In this document: positions 16,872-24,620 of the stretch, piece by piece
Numbering within the stretch: the stretch's first letter is position 1
Layout of the letters: every line of letters starts with the position of its first letter
Made by a program: the position numbers and the translations under genes
Source: CAZCGA01 sp964498075
GTDB lineage: Bacteria > Desulfobacterota > Binatia > HRBIN30
DNA: 46,150 nt
Direction: 5' to 3'
Assembly (NCBI GenBank): GCA_964498075.1
Contig: CAZCGA010000039.1
Span: 1 to 46,150 of the forward strand
The notes under the pieces: generated by a model
What the model was told of the DNA's origin: nothing
Databases searched by the model: none
The model's input: the letters and a program-made list of their open reading frames with translations, nothing else

Positions 16872-18059
16872 TCAGGACGGGAGCGCCGCATACACACGCT
16901 GCGCCGCCGCCACCGCCGCTCCCGGGCTCACCGCGTGCCCGCAGCGCGGTAAGATACGCTCCAGCGCGCTGAGCACGAGGAGGACGTTGGCGGTGGTGCT
17001 CGACTCACCCATCAAACCGATGCGCCAGGTCTCGCCCTTCAGCGGTCCCAGTCCGCCGCCGATCTCGATGTTGAACTCGTCGAGCAACGCACCGCGCACC
17101 CGCCCGTCGTCTACGCCGTCCGGAATGCGCACGCTGTTGAGCGTCCACAGCTGATGATTTTCCTGCGACGCCATCGCCAGCCCGATCGCTGCCAACCCCG
17201 CTTTGAGCGCCAGATGGTTCTGCCGATGCCGAGCCCAGCGGACTTCGAGGCCCTCCTCCTCGACCAGCCGCAGCGCTTCGTACAACGCGTAGTTCATCGT
17301 GATCGGAGCGGTGTGATGATAGACGCGCTCGGCTCCCCAGTACTTCTCGATCATGGTCAGATCGAGGTACCAGCTCTGCACCTTGCTCTTCCGCCGGCGC
17401 AGGGCTTCGAGGGCTCGCGGACCAAACGTGACCGGGGAGAGGCCGGGCGGGCAGCTCAGGCACTTCTGCGTGCCGCTGTAACAGGCGTCGATGCCCCACT
17501 CGTCCACGCGCACCGGGCAGCCTCCCAGCGACGTGACTGTATCGACCACGAGCAACGCATCGGCGGCGTGCACCAGTGGCGCAAGCTCCTCGAGCGGTTG
17601 CCACGCGCCGGTCGAGGTCTCCGCGTGCACGATCGCCACGAGCTTGGGGCACTGGCAGCGGCGCAACGCCGCGGCGACGTCGGCCGGATCGATCACCCGG
17701 CCCCACGCAGCTTCAACCTGGACCACGGTTGCCCCGCAGCGCTCCACGATGTCCGCCATGCGCGAGCCGAATACGCCGTTGATGCACACCACTGCCTCGT
17801 CGCCCGGCTCCAGCAGATTGACCAGGCATGCTTCCATGCCGGCACTGCCGGTGCCCGAGATCGGGATGGTCAGCTCGTTGCGCGTCTGAAAGACGAATTG
17901 CAGCAGGCGCTTCGTCTCATCCATGATCCGCAGGAATGCCGGATCGAGATGGCCGACGAGCGGGATGCTCATGGCGCGCAACACGCGCGGGCTGACGGCG
18001 CTCGGGCCGGGGCCGAGGAGGACACGTGCGGGGGGTTGCAACGCTGCGGTGGTCGCCAT
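16872..18059 (-). CDS. Alanine/serine-glyoxylate aminotransferase (class V)
   Basis: PLP enzyme that aminates glyoxylate to glycine. The 395-residue protein closely follows the AGXT layout: LLGPGPSAVSPRVLRAM, then IMDETKRLLQFVFQTRN, SGTGSAGMEACLVNLLEPGD, HAETSTGAWQPL, VVDTVTSLGGCPVRVDEWGID, the PLP-lysine motif SGTQKCLSCPPG (K199), VYHHTAPITMNYALYEAL, and FNIEIGGGLGPLKGETWRIGLMG near the end. The donor (Ala or Ser) is not decidable from sequence. It is divergent from glcDEF with only 27 bp between start codons, so the glycolate oxidase product, glyoxylate, is its probable substrate. There is no obvious Shine-Dalgarno at the ATG. Confidence 0.9.
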   Translation of the reverse strand: MATTAALQPPARVLLGPGPSAVSPRVLRAMSIPLVGHLDPAFLRIMDETKRLLQFVFQTRNELTIPISGTGSAGMEACLVNLLEPGDEAVVCINGVFGSRMADIVERCGATVVQVEAAWGRVIDPADVAAALRRCQCPKLVAIVHAETSTGAWQPLEELAPLVHAADALLVVDTVTSLGGCPVRVDEWGIDACYSGTQKCLSCPPGLSPVTFGPRALEALRRRKSKVQSWYLDLTMIEKYWGAERVYHHTAPITMNYALYEALRLVEEEGLEVRWARHRQNHLALKAGLAAIGLAMASQENHQLWTLNSVRIPDGVDDGRVRGALLDEFNIEIGGGLGPLKGETWRIGLMGESSTTANVLLVLSALERILPRCGHAVSPGAAVAAAQRVYAALPS

Positions 18060-18086
18060 GGTTGATTGTGCTATTACCCAGCGGTG

Positions 18087-19529
18087 ATGAGGGTGTCAAA
18101 GATGCGCGATGGTCGCGTGGTGAGCGCGCTCCGCAGCATCGCCGGAGACGACGCGGTCATTGTCCGCCCCAATGAGCTGCGGGTGTACGAGTGCGACGGG
18201 TACACGTTGGAGAAGAGCGCGCCGGAGGTCGTCGTGCTGCCGCAGTCCACCGAGCAGGTGGCGCAGATCGTGCGGCTGTTGCACCGCGAGCGCATCGCCT
18301 TCGTGCCGCGCGGGGCGGGGACCGGATTGAGCGGTGGCTGCCTGCCGCTCGACGCCCCGGTGATGATCGGCACCAGCCGGATGAACCGCATCGTCTCGAT
18401 CGACTTCGCCAACCGGCGCGCCGTGGTCGAGGCCGGGGTCGTCAACGCCTCGGTCACCAATGCCGTCAAGCAGCGCGGCCTGTGTTACGCGCCCGATCCG
18501 TCGAGCCAGCCCGCGTGTACCATCGGCGGGAACATCGCCGAGAACTCCGGCGGCCCACACACGTTGAAGTACGGCGTCACCACCAACCACATCCTCGGCG
18601 TCGAGCTGGTGTTGCCGAACGGCGACGTCGTGCAGCTCGGCGGCGCGGTCGAGGACGTTCCGGGCTACGACCTTACCGGCCTGGTGGTCGGCGCGGAAGG
18701 CACGTTCGGCATCGTCACGCGCGCCACGCTGCGCCTGATCCGCCAGCCGGAAGCCTGGAAGACGCTGCTCGCCATCTTCGAGTCGGTGGACGACGCGACC
18801 GCTTCGGTCTCCGGCATCATTGCCGCAGGCATCATTCCGGCCGCGTTGGAAATGATGGACCAGCTGATCGTCGGCGCCGTCGAAGCGGCGTTCCATTTCG
18901 GCTTCCCGACCGATGCCGGCGCGGTCCTCATCGTCGAGCTGGACGGTCTCGCGGCCGGGCTCGATCAGCAAGCGCAACAGGTCGCGGCGGTGTGTCGCAC
19001 GCATCACGCTCGCGAGGTGCGCGTCGCCAAGGACGAGGCGGAGCGGGCGGCGCTGTGGAAGAGCCGCAAGCGCGCTTTCGGTGCGGTGGGCCGCTTGGCG
19101 CCGAACTACTGCACGCAGGACGGCGTCGTGCCGCGCACCAAGGTGCCTGACATCCTGCGCCGCATCACCGAGATCGGCCGCCGCTATCAGTTGCGCATCG
19201 GCAACGTCTTTCACGCCGGCGACGGCAACATCCACCCCATCCTGCTGTTCGACGAGCGCGACGCCGATCAAGTGCGCCGCGTGCTGAGCGCCGGGCGTGA
19301 GATCCTCGAAGCCTGCGTCGCCCTCGGCGGCAGCGTCACCGGCGAGCACGGCATCGGCGTCGAGAAGATCGCGCAAATGCCCCTCATCTTTTCGCCGCAG
19401 GATCTCTTGGTGATGAGCCAGCTGCGCCGGGTCTTCGATCCCGATATGCGCTGCAATCCGGGTAAGATCTTTCCAACGCCCGGCTCCTGCGTCGAAACCA
19501 GCAGGCCGCACCGGCAGGCAGCAATGTGA
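18087..19529 (+). CDS. glcD: Glycolate oxidase subunit GlcD (FAD-linked oxidase)
   Basis: FAD subunit that oxidises glycolate (or another 2-hydroxy acid such as D-lactate) to the keto acid. 480 residues from the ATG at 18087. The N-terminal FAD-binding PCMH domain has APEVVVLPQSTEQVAQIVRL, then PRGAGTGLSGGCLP (FAD phosphate loop) and CTIGGNIAENSGGPHTLKYG. The C-terminal FAD-oxidase domain has VFHAGDGNIHP (substrate/metal histidines) and GGSVTGEHGIGVEK. First gene of glcD-glcE-glcF: the glcE ATG follows 10 bp after the stop. An alternative ATG lies at 18102. The other possibility, a D-lactate dehydrogenase, is less likely given the adjacent glcE/glcF and aminotransferase. Confidence 0.93.
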   Translation: MRVSKMRDGRVVSALRSIAGDDAVIVRPNELRVYECDGYTLEKSAPEVVVLPQSTEQVAQIVRLLHRERIAFVPRGAGTGLSGGCLPLDAPVMIGTSRMNRIVSIDFANRRAVVEAGVVNASVTNAVKQRGLCYAPDPSSQPACTIGGNIAENSGGPHTLKYGVTTNHILGVELVLPNGDVVQLGGAVEDVPGYDLTGLVVGAEGTFGIVTRATLRLIRQPEAWKTLLAIFESVDDATASVSGIIAAGIIPAALEMMDQLIVGAVEAAFHFGFPTDAGAVLIVELDGLAAGLDQQAQQVAAVCRTHHAREVRVAKDEAERAALWKSRKRAFGAVGRLAPNYCTQDGVVPRTKVPDILRRITEIGRRYQLRIGNVFHAGDGNIHPILLFDERDADQVRRVLSAGREILEACVALGGSVTGEHGIGVEKIAQMPLIFSPQDLLVMSQLRRVFDPDMRCNPGKIFPTPGSCVETSRPHRQAAM

Positions 19530-19539
19530 AGCAGGCGCC

Positions 19540-20892
19540 ATGAGCGAGAGCGCAGACCTGGCGACACAGTTTCGCAAGCTGATCGGCGCCGCCTCGGTTG
19601 AGACCGGCGCCGCGGTGCGTGCCTTTAGAGTGGATGGGCTGACGCCACGTTTCGTTCTCTTCCCGGCGAGCGTTGATGAGCTGAGCCGTTGCGCCGCCGT
19701 CGCCAACCAGGCAGGCCTTGCGGTGATCCCGGTCGGCGACGGCACCCACCTGGGTGTGGGGCACCCGCCGCAGCGCTACGACGTGGCGCTGTCGACGCGG
19801 CGGATGCGCCGCGTCATCGCCCACGAGGCCGCCGACATGACCGTCACGGTCGAAGCGGGTGTCACCTTGGCTATGCTCAACGACACGCTGGCCGCCGCCG
19901 GCCAGCGGTTGCCGCTCGATCCCCCGCATCCCGAGCACGCTACCATCGGCGGACTCATCGCCACCGACGCCTCCGGGCCGCTCCGATTCTCGCAAGGCAA
20001 AGTGCGCGATCTGCTGATCGGCATCAGCGTCGTGCTGGCGGACGGCACGGTGATCAAGGGCGGTGGACGCGTCGTGAAGAACGTCGCCGGCTATGATCTC
20101 ATGAAGCTGTTCACCGGATCGTTCGGCACGCTCGGCATCATCGTCGAGGCGACGTTCAAGGTTCGGCCGTGTCCGGCGCACGAAGCGGTGTTCGTCATTC
20201 CGGCACCGACGACCGCGGCTGCCTGCGCGCGGGCGCAGGAGATTCTGGCTGCGCCCGTGGCGCCCCTGTATGTCGAAGTGCTCAACCGTGCGGCCGCAGC
20301 CAGCATCGGGCTCGGGCCGGATGCCGCCGTCGTCGTCGTGGGCTGTGGCGGCTCCGCCGACGAGGTGGCCGTGCAGCAGCAGCGTCTCGTGGAACACTTC
20401 GGACCCGAAGCGGTGCGGGTCTACGAAGGCGCCGAGGGCATACGCCTGCGTGACGCGCTGCGAGATTTTCCGGCGATCGGCTCTCTGCTCGCCAATGGCG
20501 GCGGGAAACTTGACGCTGAGGGCATCTGTGGCTGCAAGCTGAGTCTATTGCCGACGCAGCTGGCCGACGTGCTGCAGTGGATTGAGGACGAAGCGGCGCG
20601 GCGCGCTGTCGACACGGCGCTGCTGGCGCACGCGGGCAATGGGATCGCGGCGTTGCGGTTCCACCTCGACCCGGTGACCAACGGTTCGTTTGCCGCGTTT
20701 GCGGAGGCGCTGCGCGCCGCGGTGCGCCGGGCGGACGGCTGGGTAGTCTTCGATGTCTTGCCGGTGCGGCTGAAGGAACACGTCGACCCGTGGGGCACCG
20801 ACGTCCCCGCAACCGCACTGATGCGCGGCATCAAACAGACGCTGGACCCACACGGGCGGCTGAGCCCGGGCAGATTCGTGGCGGGGATCTGA
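19540..20892 (+). CDS. glcE: Glycolate oxidase FAD-binding subunit GlcE
   Basis: 450 residues with a second PCMH FAD domain: PRFVLFPASVDELSRCAAV, then GDGTHLGVGHPPQRYDVALST, VEAGVTLAMLNDTLAAAGQ and IGGLIATDASGPLRFSQG. The strongly conserved VKNVAGYDLMKLFTGSFGTLG follows, and the C-terminus has LDPHGRLSPGRFV. This subunit shares electrons with GlcD and the iron-sulphur subunit GlcF. Its stop codon TGA is immediately followed by the glcF ATG (20893), indicating coupled translation. Confidence 0.92.
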   Translation: MSESADLATQFRKLIGAASVETGAAVRAFRVDGLTPRFVLFPASVDELSRCAAVANQAGLAVIPVGDGTHLGVGHPPQRYDVALSTRRMRRVIAHEAADMTVTVEAGVTLAMLNDTLAAAGQRLPLDPPHPEHATIGGLIATDASGPLRFSQGKVRDLLIGISVVLADGTVIKGGGRVVKNVAGYDLMKLFTGSFGTLGIIVEATFKVRPCPAHEAVFVIPAPTTAAACARAQEILAAPVAPLYVEVLNRAAAASIGLGPDAAVVVVGCGGSADEVAVQQQRLVEHFGPEAVRVYEGAEGIRLRDALRDFPAIGSLLANGGGKLDAEGICGCKLSLLPTQLADVLQWIEDEAARRAVDTALLAHAGNGIAALRFHLDPVTNGSFAAFAEALRAAVRRADGWVVFDVLPVRLKEHVDPWGTDVPATALMRGIKQTLDPHGRLSPGRFVAGI

Positions 20893-22152
20893 ATGACGTC
20901 CTCAGCCGCTGCACCGGCCACCCGCCGTTTCGTCGACTACGAAAAGTTCCTCGACTGTGTCCACTGCGGCCTCTGCCTGTCGGCCTGCCCGACCTACGTC
21001 GAGCTGGGCACCGAGATGGACTCGCCGCGCGGCCGCATCTACCTGATGAAGGGGTTGGAAGAGGGCTCGCTCGAAATGACGCCCGACGTCGCCCGCCATC
21101 TCGACCTGTGCCTCGGCTGTCGGGCGTGCGAGACCGCGTGCCCGTCGGGGGTGCGCTACGGTGACCTGATCGAGTCGGCGCGGTCGTTCGTCGAGGAACA
21201 CCACCGCCGCTCGCCGTGGGATGCGCTGCGGCGGCGACTCGTCACCATGTTCTTTCCGCATCCACAACGACTGCGCCTGCTCCTCTTCCCGTTGCGTCTG
21301 CTCGAGCTGGTGGGCGTGCTGTCGCTGCTGCGGCGCGTCAGCAGTGTGGTCGCCATGCTTCCGCGCCTCACGTCGTGGGCGCCGCTGCCGGAGGTCGTGC
21401 CGGCACGCGGCGTGGAAATACAGCGCGTCGGGCTGCTCGCCGGCTGCGTCGCGCAGGTGCTGTTCGCGGAGACCAACCGCGCCACCGTGCGGGTGCTAAC
21501 CCGTAACGGCTGCAGCGTCACCACGCCCAGGGGCCAGCAGTGCTGCGGTGCGCTGTATCTCCACGCGGGTGCGCGGCGCGAAGCGCTCGAATGCGCGCGA
21601 CACACCATCGACGTGTTCCCGGCGGATCTGCGTGCGATCGTCGCGAATGCCGCCGGCTGTGGCGCGATGCTGAAGCAGTACGGTGAGCTCCTGGCGGACG
21701 ACCCGGTCTATGCTGAACGGGCGCACGCGTTCAGCGCCAAGGTCCGCGACGTCAACGAGTTCCTCGCCGCCCTGCCGCTCGAGGCGCCGCGCGGCACTGT
21801 GCGGGCCCGGGTCACGTATCACGACGCCTGCCATCTGGCACACGGGCAAGGGGTGCGCGAGGCACCGCGGGCGCTGTTGCGAGCGATCCCCGGCGTCGAG
21901 CTGGTGGAGCTCGCCGACTCCGACATGTGCTGCGGTAGTGCCGGCAGCTACAACCTGACCGAACCGCAGATGGCGCGCCGCCTCGGTGAACGGAAGGTCG
22001 CGAACATCGAGGCCACCGGCGCAACCTGTGTCGCCGCAGCCAATCCGGGTTGCGCGATGCAGATCCAGGCCGGGTTGCGGCGTGCCGGCAGCACCGCTCG
22101 GGTGCTGCATCCGGTCGAACTGCTCGACCAGGCGTACGAGCGCTCCGCGTAG
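20893..22152 (+). CDS. glcF: Glycolate oxidase iron-sulphur subunit GlcF
   Basis: 419 residues. Two ferredoxin-type 4Fe-4S motifs, CVHCGLCLSACP (about 17-28) and CLGCRACETACPSG (about 73-86), pass electrons from the flavin subunits towards the membrane quinone pool. Two CCG-type heterodisulphide-reductase-like motifs follow in the C-terminal half: QQCCGALYLHAG and DMCCGSAGSYNL, with HDACHLAHGQGVR between. This is the full GlcF layout. It closes the glcDEF unit; a large inverted repeat lies downstream before the converging genes. Confidence 0.92.
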   Translation: MTSSAAAPATRRFVDYEKFLDCVHCGLCLSACPTYVELGTEMDSPRGRIYLMKGLEEGSLEMTPDVARHLDLCLGCRACETACPSGVRYGDLIESARSFVEEHHRRSPWDALRRRLVTMFFPHPQRLRLLLFPLRLLELVGVLSLLRRVSSVVAMLPRLTSWAPLPEVVPARGVEIQRVGLLAGCVAQVLFAETNRATVRVLTRNGCSVTTPRGQQCCGALYLHAGARREALECARHTIDVFPADLRAIVANAAGCGAMLKQYGELLADDPVYAERAHAFSAKVRDVNEFLAALPLEAPRGTVRARVTYHDACHLAHGQGVREAPRALLRAIPGVELVELADSDMCCGSAGSYNLTEPQMARRLGERKVANIEATGATCVAAANPGCAMQIQAGLRRAGSTARVLHPVELLDQAYERSA

Positions 22153-22194
22153 ACGCGGCGCCGAACGGTTTGGGAACGTCTGACCGAGCGGGTG

Positions 22195-22318
22195 CCCTTC
22201 GAGACGGCCGCTGAGAAGATGCGGCCTCCTCAGGGCGAGCGGTTGTTTTTCCCCCGAATGAAACTTGATCCCGCTCACCCTGAGGAGGCGTCGTCTCTTC
22301 AGACGCCGTCTCGAAGGG
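22195..22318. repeat. 124-bp interrupted inverted repeat between glcF and the smpB operon
   Basis: Outer arms CCCTTCGAGACGGC (22195-22208) and its exact complement at 22305-22318. Inner arms are CCTCCTCAGGGCGAGCGG (22225-22242) and the nearly complementary CCGCTCACCCTGAGGAGG (22271-22288). Folded RNA would form a long two-part stem with a T-rich loop (ttgtttttcccccg). It resembles interspersed repeats I recall from other proteobacteria. Lying between convergent operons, it could also act as a terminator. Confidence 0.75.
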
Positions 22319-22359
22319 TGCGCTCTTGGCAGGCACGGGCAATGCGCCACGTCTCGGCG

Positions 22360-22593
22360 TCAGTGCACCAGGATGTGCCCAGCCAGTCCACCTTCGAGCT
22401 TCTGGCTGAGCCGTTCCCACCCACGGACGATGCGCAACGCTTCCTCGCGGCTCGCGAGCCCGGTCGCCACGGCCAGGCCCGACTCCGCTTCGACCACCTC
22501 CCAGCTCACCTCTCCGGTGCGGCGTCGTTGGACCTCGCGCATGCGGTAGTTCGGTGAGGCTTGTTCTTCCTGCAGGACGTCCCGTCCGATCAT
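22360..22593 (-). CDS. Small hypothetical protein downstream of smpB
   Basis: 77 residues, charged, no membrane segment. The middle (YRMREVQRRRTGEVSWEVVE, then SREEALRIVRGWERLSQ) predicts beta strands followed by a helix. A GGAG lies 9-12 bases before the ATG at 22593, and the gene begins 13 bp after the smpB stop on the same strand, so it is probably co-transcribed. I do not recognise the family. Confidence 0.6.
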   Translation of the reverse strand: MIGRDVLQEEQASPNYRMREVQRRRTGEVSWEVVEAESGLAVATGLASREEALRIVRGWERLSQKLEGGLAGHILVH

Positions 22594-22606
22594 CGTCGTT
22601 CTCCAG

Positions 22607-23080
22607 CTAACGCGTCTTCACGGCCCGATCAACCTCGCGCTGCGCCTCGCGCTCCTTGATCGACGCGCGCTTGTCGTAGAGCTTCTTGCCGCGTGCCAGG
22701 CCGAGCTCCACCTTGGCGCGTCCGTGCTTGAAGTAGAGCCGCAGCGCCACCAGCGTCAGGCCGCGTTCCTTGACCTTGCCGATGAGGCGGTCGATCTCGC
22801 GGTGGTGCAGCAGGAGCTTGCGCGAGCGCATCGGCTCGTGGCCGAACTGTGCCGAGGCAGCGTACTCGCTGATGTGAGCGTTGACCAGCCAGACCTCGCC
22901 CTTGTCGATACGCGCGTAGCTGTCTTTCAGCTGTGCCTTGCCGGCACGCAGCGACTTCACCTCGCTGCCGGTGAGCACCAGCCCGGCCTCGACGCTCTCC
23001 TCAATGAAGAAGTCGTGACGCGCGCGCCGATTGACGGCGACGTCGCGTTGCGCCGCGAGGCGGTCCTTGTTTGCAGGCAT
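22607..23080 (-). CDS. smpB: SsrA-binding protein SmpB
   Basis: Binds tmRNA and delivers it to stalled ribosomes for trans-translation. The 157-residue protein has the OB-fold core: NRRARHDFFIEESVEAGLVLTG, then SEVKSLRAGKAQLKDSYARI, EVWLVNAHISEY, RSRKLLLHHREID, GLTLVALRLYFKHGRAKVELGL and ARGKKLYDKR. The basic C-terminal tail (REAQREVDRAVKTR) enters the mRNA channel. The length is normal. No tmRNA gene (ssrA) is visible nearby. Confidence 0.96.
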   Translation of the reverse strand: MPANKDRLAAQRDVAVNRRARHDFFIEESVEAGLVLTGSEVKSLRAGKAQLKDSYARIDKGEVWLVNAHISEYAASAQFGHEPMRSRKLLLHHREIDRLIGKVKERGLTLVALRLYFKHGRAKVELGLARGKKLYDKRASIKEREAQREVDRAVKTR

Positions 23081-23123
23081 GGTGGAAGACTACGGAGGTG
23101 ACTAGGGTCCGCACCGCCTGTGT

Positions 23124-23522
23124 TTAGGCCCAGATGGTTTCGACGAAGCGGGCGCTGGCGAGGCCCCGATCCCGAGTGATCAGCCGAGCGTGGATGGCTC
23201 TTGCCGCACTGACGATCAGGCGGTCAAAGGGGTCCTGAATTGCTCCGAGCTCGGCGAATTCTTCGAGTTGCGGGAGGTCCAGCGGAAGAAACTGGAAGCC
23301 AGGGTTCAGCTCCATCGCTCGTTTGAGTTCTGGAAGGCCAATGCCGACGCGGCCGAGGCTGCGCAAGATCACGATCTCTGCAATCACGGCCGCCTGTACC
23401 CACGCCTCGTCGAGACCGCCTTCGACTCGCTCAAGCACCGCACGCGCTCGCCGACCGAGCTTCCGAGGTGCGGTCAGCGTGAAGACGCACGCGTGCGTGT
23501 CGAGCACGTACCTACGCGGCAC
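23124..23522 (-). CDS. PIN-domain protein, VapC-like toxin
   Basis: 132 residues. PIN-domain acidic residues: D at position 8 in YVLDTHACVF, E in VIAEIVIL, and D in IQDPFDRLIVSAARAIHARLITRDRGL, which carries the C-terminal metal-binding Asps. The LDTHA start and the DPFDRLI...ARLITRD block are typical of the Sll0205-like PIN subgroup of type II toxins, probable RNases. The start is a GTG at 23522 that lies 11 bp inside the upstream small gene, the normal toxin-antitoxin overlap. The family match is strong, the toxin role is inferred. Confidence 0.82.
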   Translation of the reverse strand: MPRRYVLDTHACVFTLTAPRKLGRRARAVLERVEGGLDEAWVQAAVIAEIVILRSLGRVGIGLPELKRAMELNPGFQFLPLDLPQLEEFAELGAIQDPFDRLIVSAARAIHARLITRDRGLASARFVETIWA

Positions 23523-23700
23523 GTCGAGGCCGTTGCGTACGGAGAGAACCCCAGAGCCGCTGGCGCACCTCGGCGAAGTCGCGTGCAGACGGCACCCTGG
23601 TCCCCTCGTAGAGGCCCAGCAGACGTCGCCGCGTTCCCGCTCCGGTGGGGCCGTTCACAAGAGTTGCGACAGATTGCTTGGGCATGAACGCAGGATGCAT
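23512..23700 (-). CDS. Putative antitoxin of the PIN-domain toxin
   Basis: 62 residues from the ATG at 23700, just upstream of the PIN gene and overlapping its start by 11 bp. The sequence (TLVNGPTGAGTRRRLLGLYE, then GTRVPSARDFAEVRQRLWG and a basic tail) is not a recognised antitoxin family; position and size are the main evidence. A start at a second ATG (23685) is also possible. The true antitoxin could be absent if this frame is not used. Confidence 0.5.
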   Translation of the reverse strand: MHPAFMPKQSVATLVNGPTGAGTRRRLLGLYEGTRVPSARDFAEVRQRLWGSLRTQRPRRAA

Positions 23701-23757
23701 CAACCTGAACGCATCTGCAAGGAGCGGCGCGCCCGGCGATTGTCAACCGGACCGGCC

Positions 23758-24573
23758 TCAGTAGATCGACTTCACCCAGCCGCCGTCGACGTTGATGTAC
23801 GCCCCGGTGATCCAGCTGGCGCGCTCGGAGGCGAGGAAGGCGACGATGCCGGCGATGTCCTCGGGCACACCGAAGCGGCCGATCGGCAAGGGGCGACGCG
23901 GGCCGTAGTATCGTTGCACGATTTCTTCCGGCGACAGACCTTCGATCGACTCGCCGCGCTCGATCAGCCGCTTCGCGGCGCTCTTCTCCAACGCCGGCGT
24001 GCGCGTCGTCCCAGGCGACACGCAGTTGACCAACACGCCGTCCTTGGAATGCGCGTTCGCCAAGGTCTTCGACAACGCCAACAGGCCGGCCTTGGCGCTG
24101 TTGTAGTGGACCACCACGATGTCCGGCTCGCGTGCCGACGTCGACGCGATGTTGATGATGCGTCCCCAGCGCCGCGCGATCATCCCCGGCAACAGCGCGC
24201 GCGAGAAGCGCACGGCGGCCATCACGTTGAGGTTCCAGGCGAACTGCCAGTGCTCGTCGCGCAGGTTGAAGAAGCCGCCCGGCCCGCCGGCGCCGCCGAC
24301 GTTGTTCACCAGGATGTCGACGCGCCCGAGCTGCGCCAGCACCGCATCCACCACGATCTGCACGCCGTCGGCGGTGGTGAGATCCGCGGGCACGGCGATC
24401 ACGTGTCGGCCGAGCGCCGCGATCTGCTGCGCCGTCTCCTCCAGCCCCGCCGCGCCGCGCGCGCACAGCGCTACGTCCGCGCCCTCGCGCGCCAGCTCCA
24501 GGGCGATGGCGGCACCGATGCCGCGGCTCCCGCCGGTCACCAACGCGACTCTACCCGCGATCCCCAGATCCAT
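23758..24573 (-). CDS. Short-chain dehydrogenase/reductase
   Basis: 271-residue classical SDR: TGGSRGIGAAIALEL (cofactor loop), DVALCARG (Arg after beta-2 suggests NADPH), NNVGGAGGPGG, INIASTSARE with the catalytic Ser, YNSAK in VHYNSAKAGL, and CVSPGTTRTPAL. The C-terminus ITGAYINVDGGWVKSIY is standard. A roughly 15-residue insertion (ALEKSAAKRLIERGESIEGL) follows the catalytic domain. Last gene of the minus-strand run amidase-SDR-SDR with 46-bp gaps. Substrate unknown. Confidence 0.88.
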   Translation of the reverse strand: MDLGIAGRVALVTGGSRGIGAAIALELAREGADVALCARGAAGLEETAQQIAALGRHVIAVPADLTTADGVQIVVDAVLAQLGRVDILVNNVGGAGGPGGFFNLRDEHWQFAWNLNVMAAVRFSRALLPGMIARRWGRIINIASTSAREPDIVVVHYNSAKAGLLALSKTLANAHSKDGVLVNCVSPGTTRTPALEKSAAKRLIERGESIEGLSPEEIVQRYYGPRRPLPIGRFGVPEDIAGIVAFLASERASWITGAYINVDGGWVKSIY

Positions 24574-24588
24574 CGCCGCTGTTCTTTG

Positions 24589-24620
24589 CGAGCACGAACA
24601 CGAGCACGACTCACGATCTT
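24589..24620. repeat. Second copy of the CACGA tandem repeat
   Basis: Repeated (GAA/GAG)CACGA units between two minus-strand SDR genes; 18 bp at 24599-24616 match 11089-11106 exactly. Confidence 0.5.

Noticed and set aside
16718..16897. 60-residue N-terminal extension of MltA
   Set aside because: It is translated palindromic repeat and lies ahead of the lipoprotein signal.
18096..19745. 549-codon minus-strand frame opposite glcD
   Set aside because: Shadow of the glcD gene; no recognisable domain and codon bias follows the plus strand.
22607..23080. tmRNA gene near smpB
   Set aside because: No tmRNA-like ends or tag reading frame could be seen around the gene.
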